Below are positions 1 through 9,600 of a stretch of DNA of 18,061 nucleotides, in pieces. The position numbers and the translations under genes are program-made. Source of the stretch: an uncultured Muribaculaceae bacterium (GTDB lineage Bacteria > Bacteroidota > Bacteroidia > Bacteroidales > Muribaculaceae); assembly GCA_910584525.1 (NCBI GenBank), contig CAJUAT010000052.1:1-18061 (forward strand), in the 5' to 3' direction. Each line of letters opens with the position of its first letter. Positions within the stretch are counted from its first letter, which is position 1. The notes under the pieces were generated by a model, which was not told the origin of the DNA, made no database searches, and saw nothing but the letters and a program-made list of their open reading frames with translations.

Positions 1-3000
1 TGCGACGATACCTACAGCGAGGCCCGGCAGGCACCTGTGACGCAAAGCGTCAACGGAATCGCCGAAACTCCCGCAGCCGACATCTCCGGCAAGTATCTGG
101 CCCAATGGGACGACATGGGCTCCGGTGCCAATCCCCGCAAGGGGTTCACGTCGATGAACAAGATTACCATCGACGGAACGGCCGTGACCATCGAAAACTT
201 CTACAACCTCGGCGTGACCATAACCGGTACCTACGACGCCGCCAACACCAGCATCACCATGCAGCCGCAGGTGATCGTCAACGAGAAACCTTACGGCGAC
301 TTCTCGCTATGTCCCTTTGACGCCGAACGCGGCGGTTTCTATACCAACGTGCCTCTGGTGATGACAATGACCGCCGACGGCTACTTCGAGTCAAACTACG
401 GCTGGGTGGTGGTTGTGGCCGACAAGACCAGCTCCTACTACGGCTCCGCCATGGGCATGAGCCGTAAGATGCGCATGTATCTCTCAAACGCCACCATCGC
501 CGGCGAACGCCGCATGTTCAGCGGTACTACCGACCAGCTGACTTTCGCACAGACCACCATACCGACATATGTCTACAGCAACGCTCCCGGAGAGCTCTGC
601 GTAGCCAACTTATGCACCAACGGCGCCGACGCTACCGTATTCATTAACCCCGACAGCACCTATACCATCGAACCGACTGTGATGGCATATCTCAACATGG
701 GCGTCACATGGATACTGCGTCCCGTGGAATGGTCGGCAACCAAAAACAAGAGCAAGGCCCTTGAGAAGCCGATGACGGGCAAGGTTACGGCACGCACCCT
801 CGACCTCGGAAGCTACGGCATCGTGACCTCTTCGGCCGTGACACAGCTCAGGTTCGGCATGCAGAACGCCGTCCTCACCCTCGGCGACGGCGTCAAGGAT
901 ATCGTGGTGCCCTCCGCTACCTCCGTATCCTTCACCGGCGAAGGCACCGAAGCATCACCTTATCTCATAAAGAGCACCGACGACATCGCCCTCCTCCAGA
1001 AGGGTGTGGCCGCCGGCGACAAATATACCGGCAAGCATTTCCGCCTGGACGCCGACCTCGACTATGCCGCCGTCCAGGCTTCATACCGTCCCATAGGATC
1101 TTCGGCAACTCTCTGTTTCGACGGTGATTTCGACGGTAACAACCATACTATAAAGAATCTCCGCATAGAAGGAGGAGCACGCGACTACAACGGTATCTTC
1201 GGCTACATCGGCGACAACGGCTCCGTCAGGAACCTCAAGGTGCTCAACAGCACCGTCAGCGCCAGCTCGCAGTACAACGGCATAATCGCCGGATACTCCA
1301 AGGGCAAGATCAGCAATGTCACCGTTACAGGCAACGTGAGGTGCAACGGCGGCAAGAAACCCGACTATCTGGGCGGTATCGCCGGATACAGCCGCAAGGT
1401 CACCGACTGCGAGTTCACCGGCAACATCTCCGGCTACGCATACGTGGGAGGCATCACCGGCTGCGTATATTGCGACACCATCAGCAACTGCCGTGTGAAC
1501 GCCGTTATCGAGAGCTCCATACTCTCCAGCAGCATCGCTCATAACGTGGGCGGCGTTGTAGGCGGTCTCCAGACATCTCCTACGGAGAAGGTTTGCGTTT
1601 CCGACTCCTACTTCATGGGCAGCCTCTCCGACAAGACCGGCTATGCCAACATGGGCGGCGTGATCGGCGGCAATGCCAACAACTCCTCCGTGGAACGCTG
1701 CGCAAGCTCCTGCCTCATATCAACCGCCGTCAAAGACAATTCCACAGGTTCTTGCGGCGGCGTTATAGGTTACTTCGGCGGCGGCGTGGTGGAGGACTGC
1801 TTCTCCTCGGCAAGCATCATCGGAGCCAACGCCACCAGCAAGGTCGGCGGCCTCGTGGGTGTCCTCTACAAGAATTCCAGCTCAACCGGCGGCCCCACCA
1901 CCATCCGTAACTGCTATTTCGCGGGTCAGATACGCGAGAACGGCGAATTTACCCCGGCTCATGCCATACACTCCAAACGTGAGGAACCATCCGTGGTGGA
2001 GAATGTATATTACGACTGGCAGATTACCACCGGCAATCCCATGGGCGCCGACGACCTCTATGGCGGCAAGTCCACCACAGAGCTTACCGACGGAACTCCC
2101 CTCAAGGGTTTCGACACCGCCAAATGGGACTTCAAGGCCGGCCGCTATCCCGTACTCAAAGGTCTCCTCAACGACAGGCTCACCGACTATTTCTGCGGCG
2201 CCGTCAAGCTCGCCAACGGCCAGAGGGTCAACAATCTCAAGACCAACTTCACATATCCCGTGACCGCCAACGTGCAGTGGCGCCTGATGAGCGGCAACAC
2301 TTATGTGCAGGAGACGGAAGCCCTGAAGCTCGACAACGGCACCGGCGTGGTAAAAGGAAAGATGGGCGTGGAGAACCTCACCGCAACCGTCGAGACGGAA
2401 TATGGCTCTTTCACGCGTCTGCTCGCACTATTCGTGGCTCCGCCGCAGTTTGAGGGTGAAGGCACCGCCGAAAAACCATACATCATACGCACCGTCGACG
2501 ACCTGCGCACCATCAACAAGGGTATCACGCAGAACAACCTCACCTACGACGGCGACTTCTTCGAGCTGGCCAACGACCTTGACTTCACCGGCGAGACCTT
2601 CTATGGCGTAGCCGATGACTCCAATGAGAAACATGCCTTCAACGGCGTATTCGACGGCAAGGGGCACGTGATCAAGAACTGGAAAATCAGCAGCATCGTC
2701 ACCGACGCTGACGGGAAGCTCGACAACAAGGCCTCGCGCCAGTCGGTAGGCTTCTTCGGCATCATCGGCGAGAACGGTGTGCTCAAGAATCTGGTCATGG
2801 ACTCGAGCTGCGAGCTGAAGGCCGGCAATGGCGTGGCCGCTTTCTCGGCGATATGCAAAGGACGCCTTGAGAACCTCCGCAACCATGCCGCCATTACCGC
2901 CGCTGGAAACTATGCCGCAGGTATCGTTTGCCGCATGGCCGCCGGCTCTGTGACCGACTGCTATAACGATGGAGCCGTAACCGCCGGCAACAGATATGCC

Positions 3001-5844
3001 GCAGGTATCGTGGGTCAGCAGATGGAGAATGTGACCGTTGAGCGTTGCCAGAACGCCGGCGACATCTCCATGGCAGGCATTACCCTTACCACTCCCGCCG
3101 CCGACACCCAGACTGCCGCCGGCATCATCGCCAACAACAGTGGAACGGGATGCGTGATACGCGATTGCGTCAACAGCGGCCGTATATATGCACCCCAGGA
3201 GTCGGCAGGAATCATCGGCCTCATAGCCGGTGGCACAAAGGTGGAGAGATGCGTCAACACCGGCGCCCTCGAAATCGGCGACCCCAGAAAGTCGTTCGGT
3301 GCTATCGCCGCTTTACGTGCCGGCGTTTCTGAATATGTCAACTGCTACTATGACGCCAGCCACCATATCTACGGCGCCGTTTATGGCGACGATATGGCCG
3401 GCGTGACAGGTCTCGACACCAAGACGCTCGTGGCCGGCTCATTCCCCGAGGGTCTCGGCACCGATGCCTTCGACTTCTCGAAGGATGTATATCCCGTGCT
3501 CAAGAACTTCAAGGATGAGGCTGCCGTGAAGGCTCTCCGCGGAATGTGGATCAATCTGTCGCAGGGTGATGTGGCCAACCAGGTTACCGCCGATGCTGCC
3601 CTCAGCGCTGCCGCAGGCCTCGTATGGTCGCTGCCCGACGGTACAACTGCTCTCTCCGTCAACGGCTCGACGCTCAAGCTCAACGCCATTACAGAGCCCG
3701 CCAACGTTGTAGTGACCGGTACATGCGGCGAATGGAAACGTCCTTTCGCCCTCCAGGCTATCAACAATCCGTTCAAGGGTACCGGCTCCAAGGAGGATCC
3801 ATATCAGATAGCGACACTGACCGACTTCCAGACCCTCAGCAGCTATACCAACGATTACGGCATACGCTACAATGGCAAGTACTTCGCCATGCTCAACGAC
3901 GTTGACTTCGGCGGGAGTGCCAACTTCAAGCCGGTGTCGTGGGATAGCAGCGCTCCCTTCCTGGGTGTCTTCGACGGCCGCAACCATAAGATCACGAACG
4001 TGACGATGACATGGACCGACGCCAAGAATGCCGAAGGTCACAGCTATACCGGCATCTTCGGATATGTGGGCAAGGATGCCGAGATTCGCAACATAGAGCT
4101 TGCCGGCGGCAACATACAGTGCTACACCTATGCCGGCGGCATCGTGGGCCGTATGCAGGGTCTGATGGAGAACTGCGTAAACCGCGCCACTGTCAAGACC
4201 ACCGGCACTTGCAATGCCGGCGGTGTCGTTGGCTCCCTGCGCGGCGGTACCATGCGCAACTGCTCCAATTATGGCGAAATCACGTCCCAGACCACACATT
4301 GCGGCGGCGTGGCCGGTGAAATCCTCGCCGGCTCCTTCGGCGACAACCTCGTGAACTATGGCAAGGTGACAGCCACCAGGACCTTTGCCGGCGGTATCGC
4401 CCCGACGTGCGCCGGTCTCATCGTGAACTGCGTGAACCATGGCGAGATTGTTGCCGGTTCGGGTACTGCCGCCGGTATCGCCAGCGCCATGATATTCACC
4501 GACTCCACCTATAACCATGTCAACTATGGCGCGGTAACCGTCACCAGCGGCACCTCCGCAGCAGGTATCGCCTCGGAGATAAAAGGCCCCGCCTCCCACT
4601 GCTACAACTATGCTCCCATACAGGCCAACGGCTATGCCGCAGGTATCGTGGGCTCTCTCAGCGGCAGGCTTTACCTCAGCTCCAACCGTGGAACGGTGAC
4701 AGGTGTCCAGACCGCCAACGTAGGAGGTATCGCCGCTTATATGTCGGGCAACTCCCGCATCGACAGCTGCGCCAACTATGCTGCTGTCAAGGGCGCTAAC
4801 CAGGCTGTCGGCGGTATCGTCGGCAACGGAACATACACATCCATCATCGTCAGCAACTGCGAGAACTTCGCCGATGTGACGGCAACATCTGCCGCCGCTT
4901 ATGGCGTGGGAGGCGTGGTTGGCCGTGGTAACATGATGCTTGAGGCCTGCGTAAACTATGGCAATGTCGCCTCCGAATCGTACGGCACCGGCGGTATCCT
5001 CGGCGACGGCACAGCCAAAATAACCGGATGTGTCAACTTCGGCAAGGTGACCACCACCTACGACCTCGCCTCCAAGAAGAGCGGCAACGCCGGCGGTATC
5101 GCCGGTAACGGCGCTTACCTTGTGAGCGGCTGCATCAATCATGGCGATGTCACCGGTCTCAGATATGTCGGCGGCGTGATGGGTCTCAACAATTCCGGCA
5201 ACACCAATATCCAGGGGGTATACACCGACTGCAAGGTGACCGGCACGGATGCCGCCACTACCGACGCCATAGCTGCCTGGGTCGATGGCAAGGCTACCTG
5301 CGAGGATGCTTACTATCTGCAGGAAGGCACCCCCTCTGCCCGCGGTTCGCTCGTGACTCGCGCCGAACTCTACAAAAAGAACCTCGGCGAGAACTTCGTG
5401 CATCACGAATATGCCCTCCCCACGCCTAAGGGGCTGGAGAAGAATGGCGATGTCAACATACACGCCGTTGACCTCTACTTCAAGGATGGCGAGAGCGCCG
5501 ACAACTTCATCAGCGAGGCCAACGTAGCCGCTCTTGAGGGACTCACGCTCGAACTCTCCGACAACCTCAGCTTCGACGGAAAGGTCATAAAGGTTACCGG
5601 CTCGAAGAATCCCGACCAGGGCAAGGTTACCGTCAAGTCGCCGCGCTTCACACGCGAGATGCTCCTGACGCTCAAGCCCGACCCCAGCGGTATCAACGGC
5701 ATCGGCACCGACGACAACATCGTGGAGACACGCTACTTCACACTCGACGGCCTTGAGATTGCCGAGCCCACCCCCGGCCAGGTTGTGATAGAACGCGCCC
5801 TCCTCACCGACGGCACCGTCCGCATCCGCAAAGTCAGAAAGTAA
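1..5844 (+). CDS. Giant secreted/surface GLUG-repeat beta-helix protein, 5' partial
   Basis: The reading frame is open from base 1 to the TAA at 5842-5844. The GTG at position 37 is only an internal possible start, so I treat the gene as 5'-truncated, with at least 1947 codons visible. The first visible residues are CDDTYSEA; the Cys could be a lipobox cysteine, but the upstream signal peptide is not visible. Counting from position 37, three modules repeat. Each opens with a segment like 'F-GEGT--PY-I---DD' (near residues 299, 806 and 1247), continues with 'F-G-FDG--H-I-N' and then short repeats of the type 'GGI-G / NC-N-G-V' typical of GLUG beta-helix proteins. Ig-like spacers follow modules one and two. 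The C-terminus (YFTLDGLEI to IRKVRK) resembles the short tail common on Bacteroidales exported proteins. Likely role: adhesion or host/glycan interaction at the cell surface (inference). It is Gly/Ala/Thr/Asn-rich with strong GCC, GGC and ACC codon use, visibly more GC-rich than the convergent operon. Product class is fairly sure; function is not known. Confidence 0.85.
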   Translation, partial: CDDTYSEARQAPVTQSVNGIAETPAADISGKYLAQWDDMGSGANPRKGFTSMNKITIDGTAVTIENFYNLGVTITGTYDAANTSITMQPQVIVNEKPYGDFSLCPFDAERGGFYTNVPLVMTMTADGYFESNYGWVVVVADKTSSYYGSAMGMSRKMRMYLSNATIAGERRMFSGTTDQLTFAQTTIPTYVYSNAPGELCVANLCTNGADATVFINPDSTYTIEPTVMAYLNMGVTWILRPVEWSATKNKSKALEKPMTGKVTARTLDLGSYGIVTSSAVTQLRFGMQNAVLTLGDGVKDIVVPSATSVSFTGEGTEASPYLIKSTDDIALLQKGVAAGDKYTGKHFRLDADLDYAAVQASYRPIGSSATLCFDGDFDGNNHTIKNLRIEGGARDYNGIFGYIGDNGSVRNLKVLNSTVSASSQYNGIIAGYSKGKISNVTVTGNVRCNGGKKPDYLGGIAGYSRKVTDCEFTGNISGYAYVGGITGCVYCDTISNCRVNAVIESSILSSSIAHNVGGVVGGLQTSPTEKVCVSDSYFMGSLSDKTGYANMGGVIGGNANNSSVERCASSCLISTAVKDNSTGSCGGVIGYFGGGVVEDCFSSASIIGANATSKVGGLVGVLYKNSSSTGGPTTIRNCYFAGQIRENGEFTPAHAIHSKREEPSVVENVYYDWQITTGNPMGADDLYGGKSTTELTDGTPLKGFDTAKWDFKAGRYPVLKGLLNDRLTDYFCGAVKLANGQRVNNLKTNFTYPVTANVQWRLMSGNTYVQETEALKLDNGTGVVKGKMGVENLTATVETEYGSFTRLLALFVAPPQFEGEGTAEKPYIIRTVDDLRTINKGITQNNLTYDGDFFELANDLDFTGETFYGVADDSNEKHAFNGVFDGKGHVIKNWKISSIVTDADGKLDNKASRQSVGFFGIIGENGVLKNLVMDSSCELKAGNGVAAFSAICKGRLENLRNHAAITAAGNYAAGIVCRMAAGSVTDCYNDGAVTAGNRYAAGIVGQQMENVTVERCQNAGDISMAGITLTTPAADTQTAAGIIANNSGTGCVIRDCVNSGRIYAPQESAGIIGLIAGGTKVERCVNTGALEIGDPRKSFGAIAALRAGVSEYVNCYYDASHHIYGAVYGDDMAGVTGLDTKTLVAGSFPEGLGTDAFDFSKDVYPVLKNFKDEAAVKALRGMWINLSQGDVANQVTADAALSAAAGLVWSLPDGTTALSVNGSTLKLNAITEPANVVVTGTCGEWKRPFALQAINNPFKGTGSKEDPYQIATLTDFQTLSSYTNDYGIRYNGKYFAMLNDVDFGGSANFKPVSWDSSAPFLGVFDGRNHKITNVTMTWTDAKNAEGHSYTGIFGYVGKDAEIRNIELAGGNIQCYTYAGGIVGRMQGLMENCVNRATVKTTGTCNAGGVVGSLRGGTMRNCSNYGEITSQTTHCGGVAGEILAGSFGDNLVNYGKVTATRTFAGGIAPTCAGLIVNCVNHGEIVAGSGTAAGIASAMIFTDSTYNHVNYGAVTVTSGTSAAGIASEIKGPASHCYNYAPIQANGYAAGIVGSLSGRLYLSSNRGTVTGVQTANVGGIAAYMSGNSRIDSCANYAAVKGANQAVGGIVGNGTYTSIIVSNCENFADVTATSAAAYGVGGVVGRGNMMLEACVNYGNVASESYGTGGILGDGTAKITGCVNFGKVTTTYDLASKKSGNAGGIAGNGAYLVSGCINHGDVTGLRYVGGVMGLNNSGNTNIQGVYTDCKVTGTDAATTDAIAAWVDGKATCEDAYYLQEGTPSARGSLVTRAELYKKNLGENFVHHEYALPTPKGLEKNGDVNIHAVDLYFKDGESADNFISEANVAALEGLTLELSDNLSFDGKVIKVTGSKNPDQGKVTVKSPRFTREMLLTLKPDPSGINGIGTDDNIVETRYFTLDGLEIAEPTPGQVVIERALLTDGTVRIRKVRK

Positions 5845-5866
5845 AAATCCGACCGCCAAAAATTCA

Positions 5867-5895
5867 GGGATGCTCCTTCCGGGGCATCCCTTTTT
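5867..5895. terminator. Intrinsic terminator shared by two convergent units
   Basis: GGGATGCTCC (5867-5876) pairs with GGGGCATCCC (5881-5890) as a 10-bp stem with one G-U wobble and a TTCC loop. TTTTT follows at 5891-5895. It lies 23 nt after the stop of the + strand gene, so it is a strong terminator for that gene. Read on the - strand, the same stem is followed by TGAATTTTT, a weaker T-run, and it lies about 25 nt past the PP2C stop, so it may also end the - strand operon. Confidence 0.9.
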
Positions 5896-5914
5896 CTATC
5901 GATTGAATGCTGGA

Positions 5915-6616
5915 TTATTCCTTATTGGCAGCCACCATATCTACTATTACACATGTGGCATTGTCATTGAAATCGTCGCCTCTATCCAGCAATGTTTTGC
6001 AAAAATCATCCTTCAGCCTAATGGGCATGCTTATGGATTTATGCAACCCATCGGTACATAATATGAAACTGTCACCCGGCTTGCAATCCCGGACCTCCAT
6101 TTCCAGCTGATCCATATTCACACTCCCCATTATAGATCTTGTCACAATGTTGGAATACTTCTCTATTTCTGACGCTTTGAGAGAGTTTATCTTCAAGAGC
6201 TCCCGCGCCATAGAATGGTCTTTGGTACAGAAATTCTCTATACGATCTGAATAATGGTAAACTCTCGAATCTCCAAGCCAACTCATATATGCTTTTCCGT
6301 CAAGGAGTATCAAAGCGCATACCACAGCACCCATTTTACAGCCGCCCAGAGCGATTCTTTTTAGCGACAGCGATTCGTTGGCATAATACATTGCGTCTGC
6401 AAGAATCTTCGAAGGGACATCCGGTGACCAATTCAGAGATACGCTCTCAACAATGGACTCGGCTACCACCTTCGCAGCGATATCTCCATGTTCGTATCCG
6501 CCCATGCCATCGGCCACCACGAAGATTCCGGACTCATCGCCTATCTGTTGATAAGCGATGAAGTCCTGATTCTCCGCGCGGTTGCCTTTTGATGTGAATG
6601 TTTGTATTCTTATCAT
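5915..6616 (-). CDS. PP2C-family Ser/Thr protein phosphatase
   Basis: This 233-aa protein is a compact, cytosolic PPM/PP2C phosphatase catalytic domain with no membrane segment or extra domain. Visible motifs, in order: R13-AENQD (to D18), VADGMGGYEHG (D36, G37, metal binding), GDSR (115-118), DHS near 133, CTDGL (D189) and DNAT (218-221). All the acidic metal-coordinating residues expected for the two-metal centre are present, so it should be active. One deviation: the usual 'MGTT' segment reads MGAV (95-98); those threonines are not metal ligands. The ATG overlaps the TGA of the upstream HerA gene by 4 nt (ATGA, 6613-6616), so translation is probably coupled. It is the last gene of the operon. 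The likely substrates are phosphosites laid down by the kinase encoded in the same operon, on operon partners or on the kinase itself (inference from context). It could instead act on a host protein. Confidence 0.95.
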   Translation of the reverse strand: MIRIQTFTSKGNRAENQDFIAYQQIGDESGIFVVADGMGGYEHGDIAAKVVAESIVESVSLNWSPDVPSKILADAMYYANESLSLKRIALGGCKMGAVVCALILLDGKAYMSWLGDSRVYHYSDRIENFCTKDHSMARELLKINSLKASEIEKYSNIVTRSIMGSVNMDQLEMEVRDCKPGDSFILCTDGLHKSISMPIRLKDDFCKTLLDRGDDFNDNATCVIVDMVAANKE

Positions 6617-9600
6617 TTCACAGCCTGTATGGTATCTCCTCCATGTTTAGTGACACGAGGTCTGATTTGAATCTTTACCGGATGTGTGGTAAAGGCCTTG
6701 TCGGTAGCCTTGGTTGCCCACACATATGCTTCTCCCGAACCTAACTGCGACATGTCATTGGCGGTGAGGGAGCCCAATGCAGTCAGAGTCTTTTGCACAT
6801 GCCTGAGCCATTGAGGCGAATTGAACCTATGAAGTATCACCATCGAACTCAATTCAATGATTTCGGTGGGAAGGCTCATCGGATCCTGGCTTGCAATCAT
6901 GACTGACACTCCTTTGTGACGCATCTCGCGTATAGCTGTCGAGATAGATCCCACCAGCTCACGATTGTTCATGTATTTGTGAGCTTCATCAAATACTATA
7001 AACTTATTGAACCTCTTTCCCTCTACCGCCAGAACGCTTGAGAAAATGTTGAGCATCACAACAAACAGCCCGAGAGCCTCATCTTTCTGTATGAACTCAT
7101 CGCGCAGGTCGACAATAATAAGTCGGCCCGGACGGAGGAAACGTTGCAGTTTCTCGCCGTCGCGAATATATTCCTCTGCAAAGCTGACTCTCATTTCGGC
7201 CAGTTCTTTCTGCGCATTTGACAGCGATGAGTTGGCCTTGATGCCTCGCCGGATATTCTTCAGAGAGAGGTCATTCCGGATACTCCTCATGATTTGGGTA
7301 AGGACCCTTAGATAGGCGGAATCGTTGCCCATAGCTCCAAGCAGGAACATCCAGTCCTTAACTTGCAATTCACCTGAATCAAAGGCAATAGGATGAACTT
7401 CCACGTTAGGATATTCAGCTTTACGCATTTCGACCTTGCTTTCCGGAGTCAAGAGGACAATATCCTCGATAGAGCCGGCATCGGCGCCATACACTTCCTT
7501 AAGACGTTTGAGTTGAGACGTCTCATCATTCGGGAAGGTCATGGAAGTGAACTCAGGAGCATAGTCCATGCTGTCGCTATAATGGAAAATCACCCCTGCC
7601 ATGGGAGCCGGCAGTTTGTTGACGTTGCTAAACTGCTTCATTACCATCTCCACCACACTCCCGATTGTATAGCTCTTACCCGCACCCTGTACGCCGAACA
7701 GACTGAAAGTGTTGCACCCGTCTAAATCAACACCAATCAAACGGTTGGCGTTAGCCATTTTCCCAAGAATGCCAAACTGGTTGGATGAATCATTTTTCCC
7801 GAGAAGCACATCATACTTTGGTTCGGTATAGTTCTCCTCTGTTTTTCTTCTTTCTGGATTCTCCGGCTCAGGAGTTTCCGGAATCTTAAATGCTGGAGCC
7901 ACAGGTGCGACAGATTCTTCAGGAATCCGAGAGGGTTCTACCTCAGAGATAGCGGGTTGTTTTGTCTCCGGCAATATTGTTATCTCCGGCACAACCGACG
8001 AGGAGCCCTCTTCAGCGTCCTGAATCAGAGCTGCCTGACGTTGAGCATCCCTGCGGCGTGTGAGCATCTCATCCTTGCGGTTCTTCTCGAAGAAACTGAT
8101 GAAATCGAGGTCTTCATCCGACTGCGCAAGCATCAGGGTATCAAGAGATTTGTCGACCGACAAAATATCCTGAATTACAGATTCTCCCATCGAATAGAAC
8201 AGGGTTTCGCCCCAGCTCGATTTCTTTTGCTTCTCGTGTTGCGAGAAGTTGTAGATGATACCCAGCTTTTTGAATTTAAGGGTATATTCATCGCCCAATT
8301 CAGAAAGGAAGTTCAGATACTCATGGGCGATTTCTTTGTCAAGCACATTATATCTCGCTGCTCTCTTTGCGTAGAACGAGAGAAAATCTGCAAGTTCGAG
8401 AGTCTTCAGCTCTCTGTCGAGCCTATCGTTAAAAGAGTCGATAATCTCAAAATGCGTCTTGAGAGCCTCTACGGTATTCTCAATCTGACGCATCATCTTC
8501 TCTTCCAACTCATCTTGTTCATGTTCGGACAGCGACATACGGCACTTGATCTCTATTACGGAAAAAATAATCTCCCGATTTTCGACATCAATGTTTACAA
8601 GAAGATTGTCGGCACGTTCCTTAGTTTCCGAATCCAGACCTTCAAAGAGATCCTTATGCAGGTCGATTGGGATAAGGAAAGCCTCATCCATCAGATGCTT
8701 CTTGGCAAGGAACCGTTTTGTCAGTGTCGTACCGAGCACTTCAAACGCCTTGTTTTGCGTAGTGTTGGCCTGCATGACCAGAGAGCTGCTGACTGTTCTT
8801 ACATCTTCCAGCAGCGACATGAACATTTCGCGATCCTCAATCGCCACCCCGAACTTTTTGAACATGGGTGCCATCAGGCCCACAACCTCACTTGTCGGGC
8901 GCGTGGTGAGGAAGGAAGACACCGTATTCTGTTCCTGACTGGGGACATAGTCAAGCAGATAGGGCATATCTCCTTCGCTTGTCATCGGCAGGTCGTAGAA
9001 TTCCGGCCCCATGTTTCGGTCAAAAGTCACAACCCAGTCCGAAACCTCGTGCACGAAGCTGAGGAACATCTCGTCCGCCTTGTTTAATGACAGCGATGTC
9101 CCAACAACGGATTTTTCGCTTGTTGACGAGAGCGTCTTGCTCAGGAAGTATTGAATGCCGCTGAAGAGCTTTACAGCCTCGTTGGCAAACGGAGTGATTG
9201 TCTCCGGCATCTGTCGATTGGAGAAATACCGGTTCCATATCAATCCGTCACTATCTCTCTCTCCTGCGATATGGGTACGGGCAAGCGTGCCGTTGAGAAA
9301 GAACGAACGAGCATTCATATCCCCCCTGACCGGCTTGATGTCGATAGAGAAAGGATTGATCAGAAACGAAATATGTGCCTGATATTTGCCATGGTCGGCG
9401 ATGAATTTGTTGATGCTGTTGATGGAGAAACGCAGTTTCGGGAAAAGCCTGTTGGAGGAAGCCTGCGCAAATGCCTCTGCCCCCTCGGCAACCACGCCAT
9501 TGGGATTAAGCAGTTCCTTGAGTGCGGATCCGGGCTGTATCAGTCGGTCATCGGCAAAAAGACGAATCTCGTAATCGTATTCATCGCCGGAATGTGCGCG

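Noticed and set aside
1081..1542. 153-codon - strand frame inside the surface gene
   Set aside because: Antisense shadow of the GLUG repeats with a low-complexity product.
3439..5859. 806-codon open frame on the - strand opposite the surface gene
   Set aside because: It mirrors the repetitive GNC-rich codons of the sense gene, has a Gly/Ala/Val/Asp-biased product without domains, and sense-strand protein repeats are convincing.
7957..9087. 376-codon open frame on the + strand opposite the HerA gene
   Set aside because: The product has no recognisable motifs and lies inside a gene with clear ATPase and nuclease-like motifs on the other strand.
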